64,000 nucleotides of DNA from JAXLWB01 sp046328715 (GTDB lineage Bacteria; Chloroflexota; Anaerolineae; Caldilineales; Caldilineaceae): positions 62,001 through 126,000 of the forward strand of contig JAXLWB010000005.1 of assembly GCA_046328715.1 (NCBI GenBank), written 5' to 3'. Made by a program: the position numbers and the translations under genes. The number at the start of each line of letters is the position of its first letter. The stretch's first letter is position 1. A model generated the notes under the pieces. It did not search any database, was not told the DNA's origin, and saw only the letters and a list, made by a program, of their open reading frames with translations. Of this stretch, positions 33,967 to 42,373 are shown piece after piece.

Positions 33967-35584
33967 GATTGTAGAGGGGAAAATTGAGGATAAAGGTTGT
34001 GCCCACCTCAACCTGACTCGTTACTTGGATTTTGCCCCGGTTGCGTTCCACTAACTCCTTGACAATCGACAATCCCAATCCTGCCCCACTGCCGATGCCT
34101 TTTTGGCCCCGTGCACGACTGCGCGCTTTGTCGGCACGGTAGAAGCGGTCGAAAATATGCGGCAAATCTTCGGCAGGGATGCCAACTCCACTATCCTGCA
34201 CCATAATATGGCAATCGCTGTCGCCCTTTTCGACGGTGAGATGAATTGATCCCGGTTCGGGAGTGTACTTAATCGCGTTGTCGAGCAGGTTCAGAATCAA
34301 AGTTTCCAGGTCAGTCGCATTAATGGCGACAAGCTCTATCTCTTCCGGAATCTGCGCAACAAAGGTCAACCCGGCCTGACGAATACGCATGCGCATGGAT
34401 TGGGCAGCTTGTAGGAGCACCTCCGCAATATTGATTGGTTCGCTGGCATTGACTGGGACTTGCGTAGATTCCAGCCGAGAGAGGTCGAGCAAACTATTAG
34501 CCATACGACCCAATCGATCCACTTCATTATCAATTTCAGTTAAAAAGCGTTGTGCCCGAGTACGCTCGTCGGCCCCCATGCTGAGCAGTGCCTCGCTGCG
34601 TAGCTTAATGTTAAAGATCGGCGTCCGTAGCTCATGGCTCGCATTGGCAACAAAGAGCCGCTGCTGTTCGATCATCGTACGCAAGTTACTCACCATCCCA
34701 TTAAAGGTTCTGGCCAACGTAGCAATCTCATCGTCGCCATTGACAGGGGCTTGATGCTGTAAATTGCCTTGTGAGATCGCTATCGCCGCTTGTGTCAATT
34801 CTTCCACCGGGCGCAACATGCGATGACCATTCCAAACGCCTACCACTGTGACTAGAAGCATGGCCAACACGGCTGTGATGATCAACTCACCTTCGAGTAC
34901 ACGGTTGGGGGCAGATATTTCCGACATGGGCTGCGAGAGTTGGACGATTGCTAATACCTCGCCATTGTTGCGAACAGGGGCCGCAGTGAACAGCGATTGT
35001 TCATGGTTGCTGTCTAGGCGAATATCGTGTTGCTCATTGCCATTCAACGCTGCGTCTACTTCTGGTTGATTGCGTTGATTGGGAAGGGATGCAACTCCGA
35101 TCACACTGGTTGCAATCACTTCGCCCTGGGCAGACAAAATCGTAACGCGAGCGCCCGCTCGCGTTGCCAACTGTAAAGCACTCTGCTGTAGTCGATCCTT
35201 GACCGACTGGGCAAGTTCTGCAGAAACCACGGTAGGCACCAGGGCATTGTCACTATCCTGATCGTCCCGATCGATCCGAATTTTGCCGCCGGTTTCACCG
35301 CTGAGTTGGGCCTCCCATTGTTCGATAACGACAAAGTCTTTGCTAAAGTTGCTGAGTGGATCCTCGAAGGAATTGGCGGTAAGAAAGGCTTTGACTTCAA
35401 GCTCATGTTCGGCTTGGCCGATCTGCGCCCGATAGACGCGTAGCCCAAGTCGCAGCATGAGCAGTGCCAACACAAGCAAGAAAAGCACGCCATAGCTAAT
35501 GATAATTCGGCGCTGTAAACTCTGTTGCCAACGCCAAGGCGAACGTCGCAGCGTAAAGAACCAGGTGCGGAGCGCTTCGATCAT
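33941..35584 (-). CDS. Membrane sensor histidine kinase (HAMP-HisKA-HATPase)
   Basis: 547 residues. Two membrane segments (about 27-47 and 222-243) enclose an extracytoplasmic sensor domain. HAMP follows (RPVEELTQAAIAISQGNL), then HisKA with His317 in NASHELRTPIFNIKLR and an HATPase with NLLDNAIKYT, DSGVGIPAEDLPHIFDRFYR and GAGLGLSIVKELV. This is the classic OmpR-partner kinase layout. The start codon overlaps the regulator's stop (ATGA). The 3' end overlaps the opposite-strand hybrid kinase gene by 26 bases. Confidence 0.94.
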   Translation of the reverse strand: MIEALRTWFFTLRRSPWRWQQSLQRRIIISYGVLFLLVLALLMLRLGLRVYRAQIGQAEHELEVKAFLTANSFEDPLSNFSKDFVVIEQWEAQLSGETGGKIRIDRDDQDSDNALVPTVVSAELAQSVKDRLQQSALQLATRAGARVTILSAQGEVIATSVIGVASLPNQRNQPEVDAALNGNEQHDIRLDSNHEQSLFTAAPVRNNGEVLAIVQLSQPMSEISAPNRVLEGELIITAVLAMLLVTVVGVWNGHRMLRPVEELTQAAIAISQGNLQHQAPVNGDDEIATLARTFNGMVSNLRTMIEQQRLFVANASHELRTPIFNIKLRSEALLSMGADERTRAQRFLTEIDNEVDRLGRMANSLLDLSRLESTQVPVNASEPINIAEVLLQAAQSMRMRIRQAGLTFVAQIPEEIELVAINATDLETLILNLLDNAIKYTPEPGSIHLTVEKGDSDCHIMVQDSGVGIPAEDLPHIFDRFYRADKARSRARGQKGIGSGAGLGLSIVKELVERNRGKIQVTSQVEVGTTFILNFPLYNPTPVATTA

Positions 35585-36318
35585 ACTTTGACCTTTTGCG
35601 GTGCCACCATTCGGTAGCCCACGTTGCGTACCGTTACGATGATCTTGGGATCGCTCGAATCGTCTTCGAGTTTCTCGCGCAGCCAGCGGATATGGACGTC
35701 AAGCGTGCGCGGGTCGCCGATCCAATCCTCTCCCCACACCTTGTCGAGCAAATCCCCGCGTTTGATCACGGTGCCATCAGCCTGGATCATCACCCGCAAA
35801 ATTTCAAATTCACGCGAGGAAAGATGGACAACTTCCCCTTTGTGGCGGATGGTATAGCGTTCCAGATCGATCAGATTGGAGCCGATTTGATAACAAATGG
35901 TCTCGTTGTTGGGGACACTTTCAACCGGTAATGGCTCATTGCTCGGTGAATAGGATGCACGGCGCAGTTGAGCATGGATGCGCGCCAACAATTCGCGAAA
36001 GCCAAAGGGCTTCACCATATAGTCGTCGGCACCCAATTCCAAGCCCAGCACCTTGTCGATCTCTTCGCCACGAGCGGTCAACATAAGAATCGGCACCGTG
36101 CTTTCGCGTCGGATCTCCCGACAAACTTCCCAGCCTTGCATACGTGGCATCATCACATCCAACAAAATCAAGCTCGGATGCTGCGCACGCGCAAGTTCCA
36201 ATGCCTGGATGCCATCGAGAGCCACCAGCACTTCATATCCTTCACGCTCCAGTTGATAGCTAAGTGCGTCAACGATCATCTCATCATCGTCGGCGATCAA
36301 AATTCGAGTTTTCGTCAT
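35581..36318 (-). CDS. OmpR-family response regulator
   Basis: About 245 residues: a receiver with Asp54 in LILLDVMMPRM and Lys in DDYMVKPFG, then a winged-helix DNA-binding domain with LSSREFEILRVMI, DPRTLDVHIRWLREKL and VRNVGYRM. It is the cognate regulator of the kinase encoded next. The frame is open up to 36384; the start is placed at the Met of MTKTRILIADDDE, where homologues begin, although no good Shine-Dalgarno supports any candidate. An inverted repeat at 36416-36480 upstream may be its binding site. Confidence 0.93.
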   Translation of the reverse strand: MTKTRILIADDDEMIVDALSYQLEREGYEVLVALDGIQALELARAQHPSLILLDVMMPRMQGWEVCREIRRESTVPILMLTARGEEIDKVLGLELGADDYMVKPFGFRELLARIHAQLRRASYSPSNEPLPVESVPNNETICYQIGSNLIDLERYTIRHKGEVVHLSSREFEILRVMIQADGTVIKRGDLLDKVWGEDWIGDPRTLDVHIRWLREKLEDDSSDPKIIVTVRNVGYRMVAPQKVKV

Positions 36319-36794
36319 CTTTTCAATGGGGTTGTGATTACGCTCATTTATCTTGTCCTGCATGTTATCCCACAATTGTCGCATGTTCGTACCTTGTGTC
36401 TACCGGTTCAATGTTAAGAGTAGGTTAAATCGCTATGATAAGAAGCCCAATAGCCAGCAGGGTAGTCTTAACCTACTCTTTACTGCTACTTAACCAACAT
36501 CTTCGTAATGTTGCTATGATATCAGCGTAGTTGTGCTTGGAGCTGGCGGGGAATTTGTAGGTAAATGAGCAGAGTTGCTTGCGATCTTGTTGTCTTGCTG
36601 TGTAAAGTTTAACACAAGTCTCTAAGACCAGCTCTATATCGATGCAAAAAATGGTTTGCTCATCTATGTAAAGTGAGATCAACGTCTCCGGCACTACGAA
36701 ATCGTTTGCGCCGTGCCGGAGATGCTTTCGGACGTTCACACTTGTAACAGATGAGCGAAAATGGTCTAGTCAAATACACGTAAAGGAAAAGATA
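36319..36794. other. Divergent control region between the response regulator and the small membrane protein
   Basis: 476 bases with no supported gene, apart from the possible longer start of the regulator (to 36384). Its only notable feature is the inverted repeat at 36416-36480. I cannot place promoters. Confidence 0.4.
36414..36480. promoter_or_regulatory. Inverted repeat upstream of the two-component operon
   Basis: AAGAGTAGGTTAA (36416-36428) is repeated inverted as TTAACCTACTCTT (36468-36480), 13 perfect bases separated by 39. The spacing of about 52 bases between half-site centres is roughly five helical turns, which fits a pair of operator half-sites better than a terminator; it lies upstream of both divergent genes. 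Confidence 0.5.
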
Positions 36795-37193
36795 ATGAAT
36801 AACAATACAAAGATGATCACCTGGCTTGGCATTTTGCTCTTGGTCGTTACAAGCCTCGTCCATTTTATTGACGCACCGGACAGTTTTGATGAGGCTACCT
36901 ACAAAGGAATTTTGTTTCTGCTCAATGGTGTGGGTGCGTTGATCGCGGCCTATGGAATCTTCCGTGGTTCGCGCAGTTGGGGATGGACTTTAGGATTGTT
37001 GGTGGCTGCGGGTGCCTTTATCGGTTATGCCATGAGCCGCACGGTCGGACTGCCACAACTGCCTGCCGAACCGGATGAGTGGTTTGAACCCTTGGGGATT
37101 CTCTCCTTTCTGGCTGAAGGACTATTTGTCGCCGTCTACATCTGGATTATCAGCATGAAGCCAGTGCCCAGCAAGCCAATGTTGAAAGCGTAA
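36795..37193 (+). CDS. Small four-helix membrane protein, unknown function
   Basis: 132 residues with four predicted membrane segments: about 7-24 (ITWLGILLLVVTSLVHFI), 39-57, 62-80 and 98-118. A short acidic outside loop contains DAPDSFDEATYKG. An AAAGGAAAAG box precedes the ATG. There is no recognised domain. Position next to the following membrane protein gene and divergent from a two-component system suggests that both may be targets of that system. Confidence 0.7.
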   Translation: MNNNTKMITWLGILLLVVTSLVHFIDAPDSFDEATYKGILFLLNGVGALIAAYGIFRGSRSWGWTLGLLVAAGAFIGYAMSRTVGLPQLPAEPDEWFEPLGILSFLAEGLFVAVYIWIISMKPVPSKPMLKA

Positions 37194-37248
37194 CAGATGC
37201 GTCAAACATTTATGGATCAGTTGATCGAATCAATGAATGGAGAAATCG

Positions 37249-37797
37249 ATGGAAAGCCTTGGAAATCTGGTTCGTAAACATGTAACATCGCTGCAATTGC
37301 TCTTATTGGCCGCAGCCTTTGTTCTTACACTTGGTGAATTAATTCTGCTCGGCCATACCAAAGGGATTCAACTGGTTGCGATTGGCAGTACAGTCGCAGG
37401 TATCTTACTTTCGCTGTGGGGAGTGGCGGCAAAAGGAAAGTTGGGCAATCTTGTGGCCGCACTCTTCCTTCTGTTATCGTTGACGGGCCTTATTGGGACC
37501 TTTGAACACATGGAAGAAAAGGGCGAAGGTGGCGAAGCAAGGGCACTGCCTAGCTTGAACGCAAATCAAGGCATAGTGGTCAACGTAGCATTTACTGCCG
37601 AAGAAGAGGGTGAAGGAGGTGAAGGCAAGTCCGGCGAAGCGGGAGAAGCTGCTGGCAGCGAAGGTCGAACGGGGGAAGGTGCTGAACGTGGCAACGGCGG
37701 CGAAAAGCAGAATATCCCACCCTTGGCACCCCTAAGCCTCTCTGGATTGGCACTGTTTGGAGCAGTCACGCTACTCGGACGCCGACAGGAATTGTAA
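37249..37797 (+). CDS. Membrane protein with Gly/Glu-rich linker and C-terminal anchor-like tail
   Basis: About 182 residues. Three N-terminal membrane segments (within residues 15-90) are followed by a hydrophilic region dominated by Gly and Glu (EEEGEGGEG and similar, about 120-160) and a final hydrophobic segment, PLSLSGLALFGAVTLLGRR, ending four residues later. A terminal hydrophobic helix followed by Arg-Arg recalls PEP-CTERM-type or LPXTG-type sorting tails, although no known signature motif precedes it. The start at 37249 has GGAG six bases upstream; an ATG at 37237 lacks any box. It lies 55 bases after the previous gene. Confidence 0.7.
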   Translation: MESLGNLVRKHVTSLQLLLLAAAFVLTLGELILLGHTKGIQLVAIGSTVAGILLSLWGVAAKGKLGNLVAALFLLLSLTGLIGTFEHMEEKGEGGEARALPSLNANQGIVVNVAFTAEEEGEGGEGKSGEAGEAAGSEGRTGEGAERGNGGEKQNIPPLAPLSLSGLALFGAVTLLGRRQEL

Positions 37798-37803
37798 TCG
37801 AAC

Positions 37804-37841
37804 TCTGCGTAGGTGCGATAGGGAAATCGCACCTACGCAGA
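37804..37841. terminator. Bidirectional terminator
   Basis: A perfect 16-bp stem (TCTGCGTAGGTGCGAT, 37804-37819, with 37826-37841) and a 6-nt loop, between the convergent membrane-protein and fusion-enzyme genes. Confidence 0.8.
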
Positions 37842-37870
37842 ATCTAATTCTGAGATTGAACTACCCCGTC

Positions 37871-40800
37871 TTACATCTCCCAGGCACAGAGCGACTCCAC
37901 ATAGGCTGCCGAACCATCCCGCAGCCAGCCATCCAACTGATCGACTTCTTTGAGTTGTTGCCCACGCAAGCGCGGTACACCCACAAAGCGGCAATCCCAA
38001 TCGGGCAACGCACTCATATCGCCCCACAACTTTTCAAATTGAGCGACAGGAAAGACATCCTCCTGCCCCTTGCCCCAACGCTTCTTGACATCTTTGAGTG
38101 TGATATAGGTTGGCATGCGCGCCGCCAATGTACGCACGGCGGCATCGACTTTGTCCATGGCCGAACGCTGCGTTAAAGAGTCATGCAGATCGCCCCGACT
38201 GAGAGCAAAAATGTCGAGCAGCCGGTCAATCGTTACCCAGAAGGTATTGCTGCTATACCAGGTCAGGTTGAACTCCACCTCTTCGCGCGGCATTGCCAGC
38301 CCTTCGACCATGCGCAACTTGCCATTGACGCGTGCCAATCCACCGCCACGATCTTCCAGCCGTCGTGTAATCACTTCACCGGTGGAGGCAGCCTTTTGTT
38401 GAATATGGAAGCCCAATAGCAACGGATCGGCGTTGGCGCCCAGCGTATCAATGTTGTGAATCATCAAATATTGTAACTGCGGCTCTGTCTCCAACAATCG
38501 TGCCAGGACTCCGTTGCGTAGCAAGTTAGGGATTTCGTACCAGTGCCCGGTCGGATGCAGACATTGTTTGGGCAGATTGTCGGTATAATCACTGCCCTCG
38601 CCGCTGGCACGCGCCCATTCGATCAGTGCCGCACGACCGCTGTCCTGCATCTTCTGTGCCTGTTCGTCGAGAATCTGCTGGGGCATCTCTTCCCAAGCAA
38701 AGCGCAGGTCGCGCACCATCGGTGACAGTCGTAGCCCAATGCTGCGCCCAGGAGAGAGAAGTAAATTGCCCTGATACCCGAAGTTTTGCGTACGCTGTAA
38801 TGCCGCTTGAATTGGGCTGTGGGTGAGATAGCTGGTCGTAATGATGTGCGTCAACGGCCTCTGCGCCAACTGGCTAATGCGGCGGCTCTTGGCGATGTGT
38901 ACCTCGATGAAATTACGATGTTTTCTACCGAGACGCGCAAATGGATTGAGCGCCTTGACCACGCCAGCTCCTGACGTCCAACGGCTACCCGCCCCGCCGG
39001 CCAGCGAAACCACAGCAACTTGTCCGGCCCGTAACGCTTCCATACCCAACTCGTTCAGCGCGGTTTGCTGTTGCGGATCGAGGGCGGTGAGAACAGTCAC
39101 ATCGCCTGGCTCGGCATCCTCGACCGTGGTGCTGATCGGCAGGCGATTCTGCGATAGGCCGATCCGCCCGCTGCGTAAATCCGCACGGATTTGCTCATGT
39201 TGCACGCGGTCAAAACCGGACGTTTCCAACAACGATTCGAGACTTTGCGTCGCCTCGCTTCCGGAGTCGCTGCGTGGCAAAAGGTGGTCAAAGAGCGTCT
39301 GCACCATGCCTGAAAGGCTGGGATCGCTGCGGCAAGCCTCGCCAAAACGATCCAACTCAGCACGGCGAAAGGCGGAGAGCCGTCGCTGCTCAGTGCGCAC
39401 CAGGCGCGGTACGGTTAGGGTATAGTAGCCAGCAGGCATCAATGCTTGGTCACCTCCCAAATAATCGCACCAGGTGCCGCGCTCGTTGATCGCAAAATCG
39501 TAGACGACTGGCTCCATCGCAAAGGGCACACCCCCTTCAAGTTGCTTCTTTGTATTCGACATGATCTCTTGCAGCCGACGCTGCGCATGGCGTTTGACAG
39601 CAGGGTCGAAGATAAAGCCCATACCGCCGCCAGCCATGCCGCCCAACATCCAGAAGCCCCAGAACTGCTCGCCAAACTCCTTCTGCACTGTATTGATCAA
39701 GCTCTCGGTGTAGAGGTTGCTGGCCCAGGGTATGATCGTCTGGATCGGCCCAAAGAAATTGCGTTGGGTTGCTGCCGCAATCTCCTTGACATGCTCTGCC
39801 TTGAGCTCGCTGACAATATGATCAAAAATGCGCATCGCTTCCTGACGACCCTGCCACTCCGATTCGCTGCGCAACAGATACTTCTCGGTCACCATCTCCA
39901 GGATTGGGCCGACATCTTGCGCCATGCCGCCATGAACCAACACCAGGCTCTCCTGCAACTTGCGCCGTGTCTCATCTGAGACGTTTTCATTCTCCAAAAT
40001 CGTATGATTCGGCAGCAAGCGACCGCGACTGATGCTCCATTCCGGGTCATCTTCGCCCGCTTCGACGCCCTGAATCAGTTTGATGCCAGGCCAGACGCCG
40101 CCCGAATCCTGCCAGCCGCCGCCTGAACCACCGATCCATTCGCCCAAAATGGCGCGTGCTGCCACAATGCGACGCTCCTCTTCGCCAAGCTGCCCGCTGA
40201 GTGCTTTGGTCTGCCCGGTGGCGCGCATGCAGACAGCAATCAAGGAGGCCAATAGATTGGTCGAAACTGCCAGCCGCGAGCCTTTGGGAATGCCATTGAC
40301 CTGGCTGACCAGTTCGATGCCATAGCCAGGGGCAATCAAGCGTGCCAGCAGATCGCTGAGCGGCTGTTCTGCTCCTTCGATGCCGGGCGGCACAATGCCC
40401 GAAGCGATCACCGCCGCCTTGAGTAAGCCGGTGTAATCTTTGGCAAAATCGAAAACTTCGGCCAGCGTGCTGATTTCAGCTGTGGCACCCAAATCGACGC
40501 TTACCAGGCGCAGGATCGGTTGGTCGATCACCCGAAAATAGGTCTCGATTGGCGGTTTTGGCGTAGCACTTGTAGACTCGTCTTCACCTGACACTGCATC
40601 GGCGCGTACTGCCAGGTCAATCGAAACATTGAGCACACGCGCTCCTTCCGGGAAGTCCATGCCTAGAAAGAAGATGTCGCTCCAGCCGCTGTGGGTTAAG
40701 TCCATGCGCACCGGGGTTGACTCCTTTAGGATCGGAAAGAGTGCAGTCGGTGTACGGCGTTCGTATAGTTCTTTGCGCACGCGCAGTGGATGGTCAGCCG

Positions 40801-41248
40801 GATGGCCAGTGCGAAACATCCATTGGTTGCCGCGCGCCGAGCGCACGCTACGACGTACCTGGTCAGCTAGCGTTTGGAAACCGAGTCGATAGTAGGCGGC
40901 TGCCAGCGCGCTGAATAGTGCATCGTTGGGGCCACTGCTCTTTTGTAGCTCTAGAAAGAGATCAATCGCCTCGTCAAAACGTCGTTTTAGTAAATTCGTG
41001 TAGCCATCAAAAGGCAGTGATCCTGAGGAGAAGGGAAATTTATCGGGTAAGTGAAAGCGATAGATGGCGTAGAGAAAAAAGAGCGCTCGGACCCGTTCGT
41101 AAAGGTTGTCGCTGCTGCGCCGAAAGGTATCCAAGCTGGCACATTCGCTCAACAGTTGGTCGCTCCCGAGCTTGCGGCAAACGGCATCCAACGACTGGTT
41201 GCGCACCATCGGATCGCTCGATGTAATGATATCGATCAAGTAACTCAT
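37871..41248 (-). CDS. Fucokinase-like GHMP kinase fused to UDP-sugar pyrophosphorylase-like domain
   Basis: 1125 residues. After a helical N-terminus (1-175), residues about 180-560 read as a GHMP sugar kinase of the L-fucokinase branch: motif 1 HSGWSDIFFLGMDFPEGARV (about 186), motif 2 IPKGSRLAVSTN (about 310), a GSGGGWQDSGGVWPGIK block (about 364) and the glycine-rich motif 3 MLGGMAGGGMGF (about 514). Residues about 690-1060 read as a UGP2/UAP-type nucleotidyltransferase: LAGGAGSRW (about 719) and IHNIDTLGANADPLLLGF (about 890; compare SNSDNLGATLD in the enzyme at 60.4 kb). The expected activity is sugar to sugar-1-phosphate to NDP-sugar in one chain. In known fucokinase/pyrophosphorylase fusions (Bacteroides FKP) the domain order is the reverse. 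The substrate is unknown. Confidence 0.75.
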   Translation of the reverse strand: MSYLIDIITSSDPMVRNQSLDAVCRKLGSDQLLSECASLDTFRRSSDNLYERVRALFFLYAIYRFHLPDKFPFSSGSLPFDGYTNLLKRRFDEAIDLFLELQKSSGPNDALFSALAAAYYRLGFQTLADQVRRSVRSARGNQWMFRTGHPADHPLRVRKELYERRTPTALFPILKESTPVRMDLTHSGWSDIFFLGMDFPEGARVLNVSIDLAVRADAVSGEDESTSATPKPPIETYFRVIDQPILRLVSVDLGATAEISTLAEVFDFAKDYTGLLKAAVIASGIVPPGIEGAEQPLSDLLARLIAPGYGIELVSQVNGIPKGSRLAVSTNLLASLIAVCMRATGQTKALSGQLGEEERRIVAARAILGEWIGGSGGGWQDSGGVWPGIKLIQGVEAGEDDPEWSISRGRLLPNHTILENENVSDETRRKLQESLVLVHGGMAQDVGPILEMVTEKYLLRSESEWQGRQEAMRIFDHIVSELKAEHVKEIAAATQRNFFGPIQTIIPWASNLYTESLINTVQKEFGEQFWGFWMLGGMAGGGMGFIFDPAVKRHAQRRLQEIMSNTKKQLEGGVPFAMEPVVYDFAINERGTWCDYLGGDQALMPAGYYTLTVPRLVRTEQRRLSAFRRAELDRFGEACRSDPSLSGMVQTLFDHLLPRSDSGSEATQSLESLLETSGFDRVQHEQIRADLRSGRIGLSQNRLPISTTVEDAEPGDVTVLTALDPQQQTALNELGMEALRAGQVAVVSLAGGAGSRWTSGAGVVKALNPFARLGRKHRNFIEVHIAKSRRISQLAQRPLTHIITTSYLTHSPIQAALQRTQNFGYQGNLLLSPGRSIGLRLSPMVRDLRFAWEEMPQQILDEQAQKMQDSGRAALIEWARASGEGSDYTDNLPKQCLHPTGHWYEIPNLLRNGVLARLLETEPQLQYLMIHNIDTLGANADPLLLGFHIQQKAASTGEVITRRLEDRGGGLARVNGKLRMVEGLAMPREEVEFNLTWYSSNTFWVTIDRLLDIFALSRGDLHDSLTQRSAMDKVDAAVRTLAARMPTYITLKDVKKRWGKGQEDVFPVAQFEKLWGDMSALPDWDCRFVGVPRLRGQQLKEVDQLDGWLRDGSAAYVESLCAWEM

Positions 41249-41260
41249 GGAAGCTCCCTC

Positions 41261-42115
41261 TTATGCATCGCGTAACTGCTTTTGTGCCATCAGGTCGACT
41301 AAGCGGGTCAGCACCTCGTTGCGATCCTGACCACTCAGGGCGAGTGCCAACTGAGCAGTGAGCAATCCATATTTAACGCCAATGTCGTAGCGCGAGTCTT
41401 GCTGTTCGAGTGCTAGGTACTGCTCGCGTTTGGCCAGATCGGCGAGCGCAGCGGAAAGAGTGAGGCTTCCCTGGCGGTTTGGGTCGGCCATCTTCTCTTC
41501 CAGGATCTGCAAAACGGTCGGTGTCAGTGCGTGCATGCCAAAGAAACAGAGGTAGTTCCCCGCACGTAGACCAGACACAATCAAGTGCTGTTCTGCTTGC
41601 GTGGGGGTGGGCTTCTCGATTACGGTCTCAACCCGGTAGAGATCCGACTTGCCAGAGAGTCGCCGCGCACCGATTGTGCCATAGTAGGGCAATAAACTTT
41701 CGCGTGTCGCCTGGACGGCGGAGACCGTGCATGATTCTCGATTGGCAATCTCGACCAGCCGTTGGGCGCAGCTTTGCTGGTCATGGCTGACATAAAGATG
41801 ATCGCCGACGAGATGGAGAAACGATTGGTTACCGACAAAGGCCTTGGCGCAGAGCACTGCATGCCCATGCCCCAAGGCTTCGGTTTGGTGGGCGAAGTGA
41901 AGCCGCCCGGCATGTTCGCCTGCGACCTCGGCATAGGCCCTTTCGTCGCCTGGCGCGACCACGATACAGATTTCTTCGATGCCAGCGCGTACCACTTCTT
42001 CGATCAGAATGCGCAAGACTGATTTTTCGACGCCATCGCGGTCAATCAGGGTCTGCATGGGTAACGTGCGCTGTTTGCGACCGGCCGCGGTAATCACTGC
42101 TTTGGTTATGTTCAT
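41261..42115 (-). CDS. GalU-like sugar-phosphate nucleotidyltransferase
   Basis: About 284 residues resembling UTP-glucose-1-phosphate uridylyltransferase. Recognised blocks: TKAVITAAG at the start, VVRAGIEEICIVVAPGD, HQTEALGHGHAVLCAK, FLHLVGDHLY, VIEKPTP and a late YDIGVKYGLLTA. The nucleotide loop is unusual: canonical G-x-G-T-R-x-x-P is replaced by GRKQRTLPM, so activity or specificity may differ. The start is set at MNITKAVI (42115); the frame is open to 42169 but the upstream residues are encoded by a terminator-like hairpin. It ends 12 bases before the fusion enzyme start, so the two form one operon. Confidence 0.8.
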   Translation of the reverse strand: MNITKAVITAAGRKQRTLPMQTLIDRDGVEKSVLRILIEEVVRAGIEEICIVVAPGDERAYAEVAGEHAGRLHFAHQTEALGHGHAVLCAKAFVGNQSFLHLVGDHLYVSHDQQSCAQRLVEIANRESCTVSAVQATRESLLPYYGTIGARRLSGKSDLYRVETVIEKPTPTQAEQHLIVSGLRAGNYLCFFGMHALTPTVLQILEEKMADPNRQGSLTLSAALADLAKREQYLALEQQDSRYDIGVKYGLLTAQLALALSGQDRNEVLTRLVDLMAQKQLRDA

Positions 42116-42143
42116 ATTGGATGTGAGAATTTGGGTGAAATAA

Positions 42144-42188
42144 AAAATCGATACGGGTTTCACTACCAAGTGAGCCCATATCGATTTT
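42144..42188 (-). terminator. Terminator/attenuator just upstream of the GalU-like gene
   Basis: On the minus strand AAAATCGATA pairs with TATCGATTTT, extended inward by CCC/GGG and CAC/GTG with a bulge, and is followed by T-rich TTATTT. It ends only 28 bases before the GalU-like start codon. It may end transcription from the secreted-protein gene upstream, or control read-through into the nucleotidyltransferase operon. Confidence 0.6.
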
Positions 42189-42309
42189 ACGAGAAGTTGC
42201 TGAGAAGGGCAAGCGGCAATTGTTGCAAACCATGCGTCAATCCGGCAGCGGAGCAGTGAGGTTTTCGTAATTCTCTCTACTCCGCCGTCTTTTGTTTATT
42301 AGCAACTAC

Positions 42310-42359
42310 CAACCCCACCCTAACCCTCCCACTATCAGGGGAGGGTTAGGGTGGGGTTG
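42310..42359. terminator. GC-rich perfect hairpin after the secreted-paralogue gene
   Basis: A perfect 21-bp inverted repeat (42310-42330 with 42339-42359; arm begins CAACCCCACCCTAACCC) with an 8-nt loop, 14 bases beyond the stop codon of the gene at 42374. No T run. The arm looks like a mobile or dispersed repeat, but only one copy is in the window. Confidence 0.65.
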
Positions 42360-42373
42360 CTTGGTCGTTACGT

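Noticed and set aside
36473..36739. A minus-strand open frame of 88 codons upstream of the two-component operon.
   Set aside because: No ribosome-binding site, irregular composition, and it covers the divergent control region including one arm of the inverted repeat.
42310..42359. The perfect GC-rich palindrome considered as an insertion-sequence end.
   Set aside because: There is no transposase gene or second copy nearby; its position right after a stop codon fits a transcript-end hairpin.
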